A stretch of DNA of 17,338 nucleotides from an uncultured Saprospiraceae bacterium. GTDB taxonomy: Bacteria > Bacteroidota > Bacteroidia > Chitinophagales > Saprospiraceae. Below, piece by piece: positions 1 through 7,713 of the stretch (its first letter is position 1; the number at the start of each line of letters is the position of its first letter). The stretch lies in contig CAKZUM010000643.1 of assembly GCA_937921525.1 (NCBI GenBank), positions 1 to 17,338 of the forward strand. Direction: 5' to 3'. Below the pieces are notes generated by a model. That model made no database searches, was not told the origin of the DNA, and saw nothing but the letters and a program-made list of their open reading frames with translations. The position numbers and the translations under genes were made by a program.

Positions 1-1855
1 TACCTTAGTATTAACCCATAATAAAACGCTTACTGCTCAACTATACTCTGAGTTTAGAGAATTTTTTCCTGATAATGCAGTAGAATACTTTGTATCCTAT
101 TATGATTATTATCAGCCAGAGGCCTACATCATGACCTCTGACACCTATATAGAAAAGGATTTGAATATCAATGAAGAGGTGGATAAATTACGTTTGAGAG
201 CTACTTCTTCTTTGTTATCTGGAAGACGAGATATTATTTTAGTAGCATCCGTTTCTTGTATTTATGGAATGGGAAATCCAGACGATTATAAGGATGGGAT
301 TATCCGAATTAATACAGGCATGGTTGTTACTCGCAATACCTTCCTGTATCAACTGGTTCAGAGTTTATATTCTCGAACAGAAACGGATTTTGCTCGAGCA
401 ACTTTTCGAGTGAGAGGAGATACGGTCGATATAAACTTGCCTTATGTCGAGTACGGGTATCGGATCACTTTTTTTGGAGATGAAATTGAAGAAATAGAAC
501 GAATAGAAATAGAAAGTGGTAAACGTATTGAGTCCTTAACGACCGCCGCTATTTTCCCTGCAAAGTTATATGTTGCTCCTAAAGACAGGATGAATTCGAT
601 CATCCGATCCATAGAAGATGAACTGCATGCACAGCATACCTATTTTGAAAAAGAGGCTCGATTATTAGAAGCGAAACGAATTAAAGAAAGGGTCTCTTTC
701 GATATAGAGATGATGAAAGAGCTTGGCTATTGCAATGGGGTAGAAAACTATTCTAGATTTTTTGACGGTAGAAGTCCTGGCACCCGTCCCTTCTGTTTAT
801 TAGATTATTTCCCAGATGATTATTTGATGGTCATTGATGAGAGTCATGTAACCGTACCGCAGGTTAGAGGTATGTGGGGCGGCGATAGGGCTAGAAAATT
901 AAATCTGGTAAATTACGGATTCCGACTTCCTTCTGCAATGGATAATCGACCATTGAATTTTGGAGAATTTGAGTCTTTGGTCAATCAAGTTATTTATGTA
1001 AGTGCTACCCCTAGTGATTATGAATTTGAGCAGACAGGTGGCGTAATAGTCGAACAAATCATTCGACCTACGGGCTTATTAGATCCTCCAATTGAAGTAC
1101 GTCCAAGTCTCAATCAGATAGATGATTTATTAGATGAAATCCAGCAACGGATTGAAAAAAATGAACGGGTTCTAGTAACAACCTTAACCAAACGAATGTC
1201 TGAAGAGTTGAGTAAATACTTGGCCAAATTAAATATTAAGTGTCGATATATTCACTCTGAAATTGACACCATGGAACGGGTTGAAATTTTAAGAGATTTA
1301 CGCCTTGGAGTATTCGATGTACTTATTGGAGTAAATTTATTGAGAGAGGGATTAGATTTGCCAGAGGTTTCTTTAGTAGCTATTTTAGATGCAGATAAAG
1401 AAGGCTTTCTAAGAAATGATAAGTCCTTAACACAAACTTCTGGGCGTGCTGCCAGAAATTCTAATGGTCGAGTCATCTTCTATGCAGATAAGGTCACAGA
1501 CTCTATGCAACGAACGATAGATGAGACTAACAGACGGCGCGCTATCCAAATTGCCTATAATGAAAAGCATAATATTACGCCAACTACCGTTAGCAAAACT
1601 AGGGAGGAAATTATGAATCAAGGTTCTATATTAGATATTCGAGAAGGTGGCAAAAAGGTATATGTAGAACCTACTGAACCTAGTCTAGCAGCAGATCCAA
1701 TCATTGGTTATATGACTAGAGATCAGATAGAAAAAATGATGGCGGAGACGGAACGAAAAATGAAGAAGGCAGCCAAGGAATTAGATTTCATCACCGCTGC
1801 ACAGTATCGAGATGAATTATTTGCTTTGAAAAAGAAATTGAGTTCTAGTGTGTAG
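1..1855 (+). CDS. uvrB: Excinuclease ABC subunit UvrB, 5'-truncated by window edge
   Basis: UvrB is the DNA-damage-verifying subunit of nucleotide excision repair; it is loaded by UvrA and recruits UvrC for incision. The reading frame is open from base 2 (first residues TLVLTHNKTLTAQLYSEF), giving 617 visible residues against about 670 in the family. Roughly 60 N-terminal residues, including the Walker A loop, lie outside the window. The ATG at 131 is internal: the upstream codons encode the conserved YYDYYQPEAY segment of the damage-probing beta-hairpin region, so it is not the start. Also visible are the DESH helicase motif II (about base 830), YVSATPSDYE, the motif V stretch GVNLLREGLDLPEVSLVAIL, motif VI QTSGRAARN, and a C-terminal UVR coiled-coil domain (DQIEKMMAETERKMKKAA onward) that contacts UvrC. 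A hairpin starts 6 bases after the stop. Family assignment is essentially certain. Confidence 0.98.
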   Translation, partial: TLVLTHNKTLTAQLYSEFREFFPDNAVEYFVSYYDYYQPEAYIMTSDTYIEKDLNINEEVDKLRLRATSSLLSGRRDIILVASVSCIYGMGNPDDYKDGIIRINTGMVVTRNTFLYQLVQSLYSRTETDFARATFRVRGDTVDINLPYVEYGYRITFFGDEIEEIERIEIESGKRIESLTTAAIFPAKLYVAPKDRMNSIIRSIEDELHAQHTYFEKEARLLEAKRIKERVSFDIEMMKELGYCNGVENYSRFFDGRSPGTRPFCLLDYFPDDYLMVIDESHVTVPQVRGMWGGDRARKLNLVNYGFRLPSAMDNRPLNFGEFESLVNQVIYVSATPSDYEFEQTGGVIVEQIIRPTGLLDPPIEVRPSLNQIDDLLDEIQQRIEKNERVLVTTLTKRMSEELSKYLAKLNIKCRYIHSEIDTMERVEILRDLRLGVFDVLIGVNLLREGLDLPEVSLVAILDADKEGFLRNDKSLTQTSGRAARNSNGRVIFYADKVTDSMQRTIDETNRRRAIQIAYNEKHNITPTTVSKTREEIMNQGSILDIREGGKKVYVEPTEPSLAADPIIGYMTRDQIEKMMAETERKMKKAAKELDFITAAQYRDELFALKKKLSSSV

Positions 1856-1861
1856 CAGAGA

Positions 1862-1915
1862 AAGTTCAAGTCCAAGCCTGCCTGCGTTCCTTGGAAGGCA
1901 GACAGGCTTGAACTT
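1862..1915. repeat. Inverted repeat downstream of uvrB, possible terminator
   Basis: Outer arms aagttcaag (1862-1870) and cttgaactt (1907-1915) are perfect complements. Alternatively, caagcctgcctgc (1873-1885) pairs with gcagacaggcttg (1898-1910) with one mismatch. It begins 6 bases after the uvrB stop and shares the words aagcctgc and gcgttcct with the hairpin that follows recQ at 15195-15256. There is no clear U-tract, so it may be a transcript-end stabiliser or a repeat element rather than a classical terminator. Confidence 0.6.
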
Positions 1916-1918
1916 GAT

Positions 1919-1956
1919 GTTTGAGCCCGCCTGCCTGAAGGCACGAACGGGCAGGT
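1919..1956 (-). repeat. Short GC-rich palindromic repeat, copy 1
   Basis: A GC-rich block in an AT-rich genome. It contains a small hairpin (tgcc/ggca, 1932-1943) inside a gcccg (1925-1929) / cgggc (1948-1952) stem. Read on the minus strand it aligns with 5080-5115: both start acctgcccg, contain tgcc and tcaggc, and end ggcgggct(t)caaac/ttcaac. It fills the space between the convergent ends of uvrB and the secreted-protein gene, ending 9 bases from the latter's stop codon. Confidence 0.65.
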
Positions 1957-1965
1957 TTGTACTCC

Positions 1966-4770
1966 CTACTCCCCCAGAATCAAATGAATTGCGCCATTCA
2001 AAATAGTTTCTTGCTGAACGACTCCTGTAACTCTAGATTCAAAGACGATGCAAGTATAAAAATAAACCCCCTCTTTCAAAGGCTCATTGGCTAAATTAGT
2101 ACCATCCCAATTAATATCAGGATCGGTCGTTTCAAATACTAGTCCGCCCCATCTATTGAAAACTTGAAATTCGACCCGATCAATAAAACGATATGGGAAT
2201 GGTTTAAACACATCATTCGTGCCATCCGCATTTGGCGTAAAGGTGTTCGGTAGCTCATAGAAAGGACAATTATCTACGCAAATAATATTACTAAACGCAC
2301 TTTCATTACCATTAAAATCTAGAGCCGTTACCGCATAACAACCTGCAATACCAATATCAGGTTGATGTTCAAATGAAGTGTTGGTAGCTCCATCCAAGGC
2401 CTCTATCTGTACGAGTGTGCCTCCTTCCGTTTCGGTATAATACACCCTGTAGCTATCCGTATCTTCTACATCTATACAATCTTCATTGGGATTCGTCCAA
2501 TTCAATAGGTTAAATAAATCTTCTTCTAAAATTTGACTATTTGCATCATCACAGATATTAGACACCATTAAAGTAGGTGGACAGGGTGGCACATCATCCC
2601 CCGGTATAGAACAAATTTCTTGAGAAAAATTAAGCAACGGAGGAGCATTGGCATCTAAGCCATACGTTCCACTACTTTGAATTTTATAACAATATTCTAC
2701 CCCATTTTCTAGACCTGTATCTGTAAAATTTGTCTCCGTCGTTATACCTATAGGATCAAAGCCTCCTTGCTCATTTTGTCTAAATACTTCATATTCAAAA
2801 TTGTCCCAAGGGACTTGTTCCTCCCAAGATAATTGGTTTGCTTTATCTGTAGGAGTACTGGATAAAAATATGGATGCGGCAGCATTGGTCACACCTAAAG
2901 GTTCACTCTCTCCGTTTACAAAAAACGCTACTTGGTAAGTATATGGATTATCTATCGTATTCAAACCTGTATCTATAAAGACCGTATCATTTGCTTCAAA
3001 AAAAGTCTCACTTGTAAAATCTGCTCCGGGTATAGGAACAAAGTCCATAGTAAAACCAGTAGATCTAGAGACTTGGTAGCGATATGGGCCCCTGAATACT
3101 AAAGTATCTAAATCACTAGCAACTGGCTTGGTCCACCGAACTTCTATAATACCATTATTTGCATCTGTCGCTTGAACATCAACATTGGTGATTAATGGTA
3201 CTTCTCGATCTAGCTGGACACAAATTTCATCAGAAGGCAAGCTCTCTACTAAGTTAAAAGGAAAACCAGCCGCAGAAATCCGAGCAAAATTAGCAATGAT
3301 TCGATAACAATAAGTTCGACCTCTCTCCACATCTGTATCTGTAAATACGAATCGACCATCCTCCATATCTGTGATATTCCCGACTGTTAATTTCGTATAT
3401 CCTTGGGCTTCCAAACCACCTCCCACACAGGTATCTATCGGAAATTGATTGCTACCTATTCTACGCCAAACAGAAAATCCATTAAAGTAATCATCCGCTG
3501 CATCCTCACAGAAATAAGGACTTTCCCAACTTACTTGAATTTCTTCTTCCTCAGCAAATGCCAGAATGTCCTCTGGTGGTGGTCCAACTACTGTAATCAA
3601 GACTGTTTTCAGAGTAGATAAAAAACTATTATCTCCACCTCTAGTAATAATCGGAAAATCATCAGAGGATCTAAATACAACAGAATAGGTTTGATTTGAT
3701 ATGTGTTCACAAGTCGTTTCCCAAACAAATCGACCTCTTAATTCTTGGGGGCGAAAACCTGTTGGCACTTGTAAAGTTGCAGGGCTTATAGCAACTTCAA
3801 AAGGTCCACCAAGAGCTGTTAAATCAACTTGCTGCAAAGGCATATCAGGATCTGTAACGAGAATATCCAATTCTAATACATCTCCTGCCACCACACAAAT
3901 TTCTTCGATGACTTCAATCTCAGGGGGCTGATTATCACACTCTTCAATGAGTATTTGCATATCTCTAATCATAGTATCTATAGGAATACCTTGACGATGT
4001 TCTACAATTATCATGGCAATATTATATTCCCCAGCTCTCTGAGGAGCCCTCCATATAAATTCCCCTGTTACAGGATCTAGTTCATGGTTATTACCCGCCC
4101 CCGGATCAATCATTTCAGGAAAAATATAATTGGGAACTTGCACCTCCGTACCAGTCTCATCATCTATTCCTCGCAGCGGAACAATCAGATGATACGATAA
4201 GCTATCTCCATCTATATCATAGGCATTGGGGTTATGGACAAAGGGCTGACCAACACAACCAATATCAATAGGAGGTTGGAGTAGTTGAGGCGTATTATTT
4301 ACCCCTTCAAACTGGGGATTTAATAGCGTATAAGTAGTTTGCAAATGAAATTCAATCATAACCGAGTTTGGGGGATTCACATTGATAATCCCCGCATTTC
4401 TATTCGGGTCTGTCATTGAGATTTTATAAGTTCCTAAACCCGGGTATACATGAAAAGACATGTAGATATTTTTCTTGGTATTATTTGGCAATTGCTCCCC
4501 GTTAGGGTTTCCATTAATTACACTGCCGTTTATTCGGACTAATACATCACAGGTACCATCTCCCCAACAGAGCGTCAAACTATCTCGATCTGCCTGTGTA
4601 CTACTAGTTACGGTATAAGTCGTAATAGTCGCCTTAATAGTCAAAGGATCTATTTGTTCCACTGTAATCTCTCCTGCTCTATTATGAGTAGCATGTAATA
4701 CAGTACTATTCCATGCTGATAGAAACAACAGCAATAAAAGGGGTAAAAAATTATAAATATATCTTTTCAT
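1966..4770 (-). CDS. Secreted multidomain protein with type B T9SS C-terminal domain (CHU_C)
   Basis: A 934-residue exported protein, probably delivered to the cell surface or medium by the type IX secretion system. Residues 1 to about 27 form a signal peptide (MKRYIYN followed by LPLLLLLFLSAW). The N-terminal region beginning THNRAGEI resembles the first domain of many Bacteroidota surface proteins. A YDIDGDSLSYHL segment near residue 185 looks like an Ig/cadherin-type beta domain. The middle (about 400-830) has repeated fibronectin-III-like modules, seen in recurring YCYRI, YCYKI and CYAVTALD strands. Residues 838-934 (start YELPNTFTPNADGTNDVF, then FNRWGGLVFE and NWDGT) match the gliding-motility-associated C-terminal domain, the type B T9SS sorting signal. 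There is no catalytic motif I can name, so adhesin or structural protein is an inference. No Shine-Dalgarno precedes the ATG. A dispersed repeat ends 13 bases upstream of the start. The gene is alone and convergent with uvrB. Confidence 0.9.
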   Translation of the reverse strand: MKRYIYNFLPLLLLLFLSAWNSTVLHATHNRAGEITVEQIDPLTIKATITTYTVTSSTQADRDSLTLCWGDGTCDVLVRINGSVINGNPNGEQLPNNTKKNIYMSFHVYPGLGTYKISMTDPNRNAGIINVNPPNSVMIEFHLQTTYTLLNPQFEGVNNTPQLLQPPIDIGCVGQPFVHNPNAYDIDGDSLSYHLIVPLRGIDDETGTEVQVPNYIFPEMIDPGAGNNHELDPVTGEFIWRAPQRAGEYNIAMIIVEHRQGIPIDTMIRDMQILIEECDNQPPEIEVIEEICVVAGDVLELDILVTDPDMPLQQVDLTALGGPFEVAISPATLQVPTGFRPQELRGRFVWETTCEHISNQTYSVVFRSSDDFPIITRGGDNSFLSTLKTVLITVVGPPPEDILAFAEEEEIQVSWESPYFCEDAADDYFNGFSVWRRIGSNQFPIDTCVGGGLEAQGYTKLTVGNITDMEDGRFVFTDTDVERGRTYCYRIIANFARISAAGFPFNLVESLPSDEICVQLDREVPLITNVDVQATDANNGIIEVRWTKPVASDLDTLVFRGPYRYQVSRSTGFTMDFVPIPGADFTSETFFEANDTVFIDTGLNTIDNPYTYQVAFFVNGESEPLGVTNAAASIFLSSTPTDKANQLSWEEQVPWDNFEYEVFRQNEQGGFDPIGITTETNFTDTGLENGVEYCYKIQSSGTYGLDANAPPLLNFSQEICSIPGDDVPPCPPTLMVSNICDDANSQILEEDLFNLLNWTNPNEDCIDVEDTDSYRVYYTETEGGTLVQIEALDGATNTSFEHQPDIGIAGCYAVTALDFNGNESAFSNIICVDNCPFYELPNTFTPNADGTNDVFKPFPYRFIDRVEFQVFNRWGGLVFETTDPDINWDGTNLANEPLKEGVYFYTCIVFESRVTGVVQQETILNGAIHLILGE

Positions 4771-4783
4771 GCAAAAAAGTATT

Positions 4784-4887
4784 TAGCAGTCAGATCGCTA
4801 TGTAACGAGGAGATAATATTTCGTTGTCAACGTCATAAGTCTGACACCTGACAGTTCCAGAGGAAACGGTCTGACATCTGACTTCTA
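4784..4887. repeat. Dispersed inverted-repeat element, copy A
   Basis: A 104-bp element bounded by tagcagtcagat (4784-4795) and, at the right end, the complement of tagaagtcagat (4876-4887): 12-bp terminal inverted repeats with one mismatch. Its right part (4822-4887) aligns with 15738-15803, with cgttgtcaac, gtctgac, cctgacagtt and tctgacttct in the same order and about 80% identity. Inside it, gtctgacacctgac and gtctgacatctgac form a degenerate direct repeat. It has no coding capacity. It ends 13 bases from the start codon of the secreted-protein gene, so it must supply or separate that gene's promoter and leader. Confidence 0.75.
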
Positions 4888-5024
4888 CAGATTTAGAGTG
4901 AAAATTAGCAGGTTTTATTCTATTAACAGCTTTTTTGGACAAAAAAATAAAGCAGATGCTTCTAGAATGATTCTTTTTAAGTAAAATGGCAGATGTACGA
5001 CTAGTGAATAGCCCCTCTTTACTT

Positions 5025-5217
5025 AGAAGTTGTTTAAAAATGAATTGATGTATCATTTGCAAGTCATTGATTCCTAGATACCTGCCCGACTGCCGTCAGG
5101 CGGGCGGGCTTCAACTTTTTTGATTCCCGTAGCTAAGGCTACGAAAATAAAAAAGAGTTTCGTCCTAGAAATCAAGCACTTACAACTGATTGCAGAATAC
5201 ATTCTTAAACAACTTCT
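5025..5217. mobile_element. 193-bp foldback / MITE-like element
   Basis: The ends are perfect 12-bp inverted repeats: agaagttgttta at 5025-5036 and its complement at 5206-5217. Complementarity continues inward: gcaagtcattgattcctaga on the left against gtaagtgcttgatttctagg on the right, then cttttttgattcccgtagc against its imperfect partner, closing on a cgtagc/taag/gctacg loop at about 5128-5143. The left arm carries an unpaired GC-rich insert (5080-5115) that belongs to another repeat family. There is no transposase and I see no clear target duplication. Inverted-repeat ends without coding capacity suggest a non-autonomous transposon remnant; the parent insertion sequence is not identifiable here. 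Confidence 0.7.
5080..5115 (+). repeat. Short GC-rich palindromic repeat, copy 2
   Basis: A GC-rich block (acctgcccgactgcc followed by gtcaggcgggcgggctt) that can fold on itself through cctgcccgac/gtcaggcggg with wobble pairs. It is the inverted-orientation relative of 1919-1956. It sits within the left arm of the 5025-5217 foldback and has no partner in the right arm, which points to insertion after the foldback formed. Confidence 0.6.
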
Positions 5218-5239
5218 TATTATGAACTACACTCTAAAC

Positions 5240-5281
5240 AAAAAAAAGCCATTCTTGTAAACAAGAATGACTCTTTTTTTT
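5240..5281. terminator. Bidirectional intrinsic terminator downstream of rpoN
   Basis: An 8-bp perfect stem cattcttg (5250-5257) / caagaatg (5262-5269) closes a taaa loop. It is flanked by an A-run at 5240-5247 and a T-run at 5274-5281, so it works as a stem plus U-tract on both strands. On the minus strand it lies about 50 bases beyond the rpoN stop and would end that transcript. Confidence 0.85.
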
Positions 5282-5328
5282 GTGTTTTATTAAGTCCGTA
5301 TTGAGGGAGAATAATTATATAACTTTTA

Positions 5329-6900
5329 CTATAACTCTTTTCTTAAACGAGCAACTGGAATACCTAGTTGTTCTCTATATTTAGCTACGGTACGACGAGC
5401 AATATTGTACCCTTTATCTCGAAGCAGATTCTTCAATTTCTCGTCAGATAAAGGCTTCCTTTTATGTTCTTCAGAAATAATTTCTGTTAATATTTTCTTG
5501 ACTTCTAAAGTAGACACCTCTTCCCCATCCTTTGTCATTAAAGACTCTGAGAAGAAATCTTTTAGTCGCTTGGTTCCAAATTCTGTCTGAACGAATTTAC
5601 TATTAGCAACTCTGGAAACAGTAGATATATCCAAACCCGTAATCTCTGCAATGTCTTTTAAGATCATCGGTCGCAATTTCTTTTGATCACCTGATAAAAA
5701 GAAATCATATTGATACTGCATAATAGAATACATCGTGCGATACATGGTCTCTTGACGTTGACGAATAGCATCAATGAACCACTTTGCAGAATCTATTTTT
5801 TGCTTGATAAACATCACCGCTTCTTTTTCTTGACGATTGGGCCGTTTACCATTTTTACCTTTCTTATAAGACCGAAGCATATCTCTATAATGGTCATTGA
5901 TTCTTAGATCAGGAGCATTTCTAGAGTTTAAGGTCAAATCTAATTCTCCATCCCGATTAACAATGATAAAATCAGGAACGATATAGTGAACATTCTTAGC
6001 ATTCCCTCCACCGTTATGACCACTTGCTGGTTTTGGATTCAATTTTAAAATCTCATCAATAGCATCCTTCAATTCTTCATCCGTAACACCTAGTTGGCGC
6101 TTTAACTTAGCATAATGCTTTTTGGAGAACTGATCAAAATGACCAACAATGATTTTAAGTGCTGTTTGTACAGTATCTCGTTCTTCGAGATTTAGCGGAT
6201 CATTTTCTAATCTAAAATCTAACTGTAATTTTAAACACTCTTGTAAATCACGTGCCCCTGTTCCTGGTGGGTCAAATTTTTGTATTTTTTCTAGAAGAGC
6301 AAAAACTTCTTCTTGAGTTGCCTCTATATTTTGAGCAAAAATTAAGTCATCTAAAATAGCAATAGGTTCTCTCCTCAAATAGCCATCATCATCAATACTA
6401 CCTATAATTTGCTGACTAATTTTAACCTCTCTTTCATTTTTGAGATTTAACAAACCTAGCTGATGTTCTAAGTACTCATGAAAAGAACTCTCCACAGCTA
6501 TTGGAATGGTTTTTTCTTCCTCATCAGGAGAATAATTTTCCACTCTCAATTTATAAGAGATAGGATCATCTTCAATATAATCCGTTAGATAATCATCCAG
6601 TTCAAAGTCATCATCTCTAGTGATTTCAGGTTCTACCTCTCCATCGGCTTCTTTTGCTTTTGTCTCTTCTTTACTGAAAGCTGCCTCAGGATTCTCCACC
6701 TCTGAGCCTACTTCTAAATCAGTACTGACATCTGCATCTTCAGATTCTTCCAATGCAGGATTCGCTTCCAATTCCTCTTTGACTCTTTGCTCTAGTGCTG
6801 CAGTAGGAATCTGCAACAATTTCATCAACTGAATTTGTTGAGGAGAAAGCTTTTGTAAAAGCTTATGACTTAGGTGTTGTTTCATTACCGGATTCGCCAT
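5329..6900 (-). CDS. rpoN: RNA polymerase sigma-54 factor RpoN
   Basis: Sigma-54 directs RNA polymerase to -24/-12 promoters and needs an ATP-dependent activator to open them. The 523-residue protein has the full family architecture. Region I is glutamine- and leucine-rich (MKQHLSHKLLQKLSPQQIQLMKLLQ onward, residues 6-55), followed by an acidic region II (about 50-125, many D/E residues). The core-binding domain contains FDPPGTGARDLQECL, typical of the family. A helix-turn-helix follows (LKDIAEITGLDISTVSRVAN, about residues 413-432), and the RpoN box ARRTVAKYRE lies at about 501-510, where it contacts the -24 element. The ATG at 6900 is supported by the immediate start of region I; no Shine-Dalgarno is seen. 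It is a single-gene unit ending in the terminator at 5240-5281. No activator or modulator gene is adjacent, and I found no convincing -24/-12 site in the window. Confidence 0.98.
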   Translation of the reverse strand: MANPVMKQHLSHKLLQKLSPQQIQLMKLLQIPTAALEQRVKEELEANPALEESEDADVSTDLEVGSEVENPEAAFSKEETKAKEADGEVEPEITRDDDFELDDYLTDYIEDDPISYKLRVENYSPDEEEKTIPIAVESSFHEYLEHQLGLLNLKNEREVKISQQIIGSIDDDGYLRREPIAILDDLIFAQNIEATQEEVFALLEKIQKFDPPGTGARDLQECLKLQLDFRLENDPLNLEERDTVQTALKIIVGHFDQFSKKHYAKLKRQLGVTDEELKDAIDEILKLNPKPASGHNGGGNAKNVHYIVPDFIIVNRDGELDLTLNSRNAPDLRINDHYRDMLRSYKKGKNGKRPNRQEKEAVMFIKQKIDSAKWFIDAIRQRQETMYRTMYSIMQYQYDFFLSGDQKKLRPMILKDIAEITGLDISTVSRVANSKFVQTEFGTKRLKDFFSESLMTKDGEEVSTLEVKKILTEIISEEHKRKPLSDEKLKNLLRDKGYNIARRTVAKYREQLGIPVARLRKEL

Positions 6901-7711
6901 GTTTGTTTTGTAAATGTTGTGTGTGCCGTTGTGATGTCTTATCTCAGTAAAAAGTAAGGGGAGCTAATCATTTTCATGATATTGCCAAAGCGGAGAGTTG
7001 TAATGCAAAGCACAGAAATTTAATCTGTATAACAATTCAAAGGCCATGACAAGTAAATATAAATGCCCTCCTCAATGAATTATAATTAAATTCTAATACG
7101 AAATTCCTAGTAAAGCTTAAAAAGTAAGTTACAAATAGGATAATGGTTAATCTAATTTGGCACTTGTATCACAGGAGATTGAAAAAGAACCAAAAGTTTA
7201 ATATGCTATGGGATACTTATTTTTTGAGCAACACTTTGAATAGTGCTTTTATAAGATTAAATGAAATCTTTTTATTATTCAATAAAATTAGATATTCAAT
7301 CTACTCAACTTCATTCACTTCTGCAATATACATGATTTTTTACCAATTTGTCCAGTAAAATCGTGTTTTTTTATCAAAAACCTTGCCAAATGCAAGTTAA
7401 ACTTCTCTTAATCAACGATTTGCTCTTTCAGAAAAAAATATATCTAAAATTATTGCCATATTTCCGCTCTTCTAACCGAGAGAAAGTTGATACGGAATTA
7501 ATCCAATTAGTGTTTTATAAATATGTAAAATACTATGAATTTGTTTTTTACAGTAAGACATACTTTATTGCCCGTCACAATATGCACTCCTGACTAATTC
7601 AAATATTTTCACTTATATACGGGATAAAATAAATCAAAAAAGTCAGCAATTATTTTAGGTATACTTTTAGCGTATCCGTGAAACTTCCCAATTAGATTAT
7701 TAATTAGGTTA
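6901..7711. other. 810-bp AT-rich intergenic region, no supported gene
   Basis: This lies between the start of rpoN and the end of priA, both on the minus strand. The only open frames (7143-7358 and 7348-7593, +) are short, overlapping, rich in F/I/Y/N/K and without recognisable motifs, as expected from AT-rich non-coding DNA. No TAnnTTTG box facing rpoN was found. A weak imperfect hairpin (ggtatac/cgtatcc, 7658-7677) with an A-run at 7636-7641 could be a minus-strand terminator for priA. No tRNA or known RNA structure was recognised. Confidence 0.6.
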
Positions 7712-7713
7712 TT
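7690..7713. repeat. 12-bp tandem duplication at the priA stop codon
   Basis: aattagattatt (7690-7701) is followed directly by aattaggttatt (7702-7713), one mismatch. The second unit overlaps the priA stop codon (7712-7714), so a local duplication has probably copied the sequence around the gene end. Functional meaning is unknown. Confidence 0.6.

Noticed and set aside
131..1855. ATG at 131 as the uvrB start
   Set aside because: Conserved UvrB sequence continues in frame upstream to base 2, so the gene is cut by the window edge.
4790..5062. 90-aa open frame on the minus strand
   Set aside because: It runs through two non-coding repeat elements (4784-4887 and the left arm of 5025-5217) and has no recognisable motif.
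7158..7173. Possible sigma-54 -24/-12 promoter (ttggcac...), tempting near rpoN
   Set aside because: The -24 half TGGCAC is present, but the -12 position reads TCAC instead of TTGC, and no gene follows in that direction.
7143..7593. Two short plus-strand open frames (71 and 81 aa)
   Set aside because: They overlap each other, have AT-driven composition (F, I, Y, N, K), no ribosome-binding or promoter signal, and no recognisable domain.
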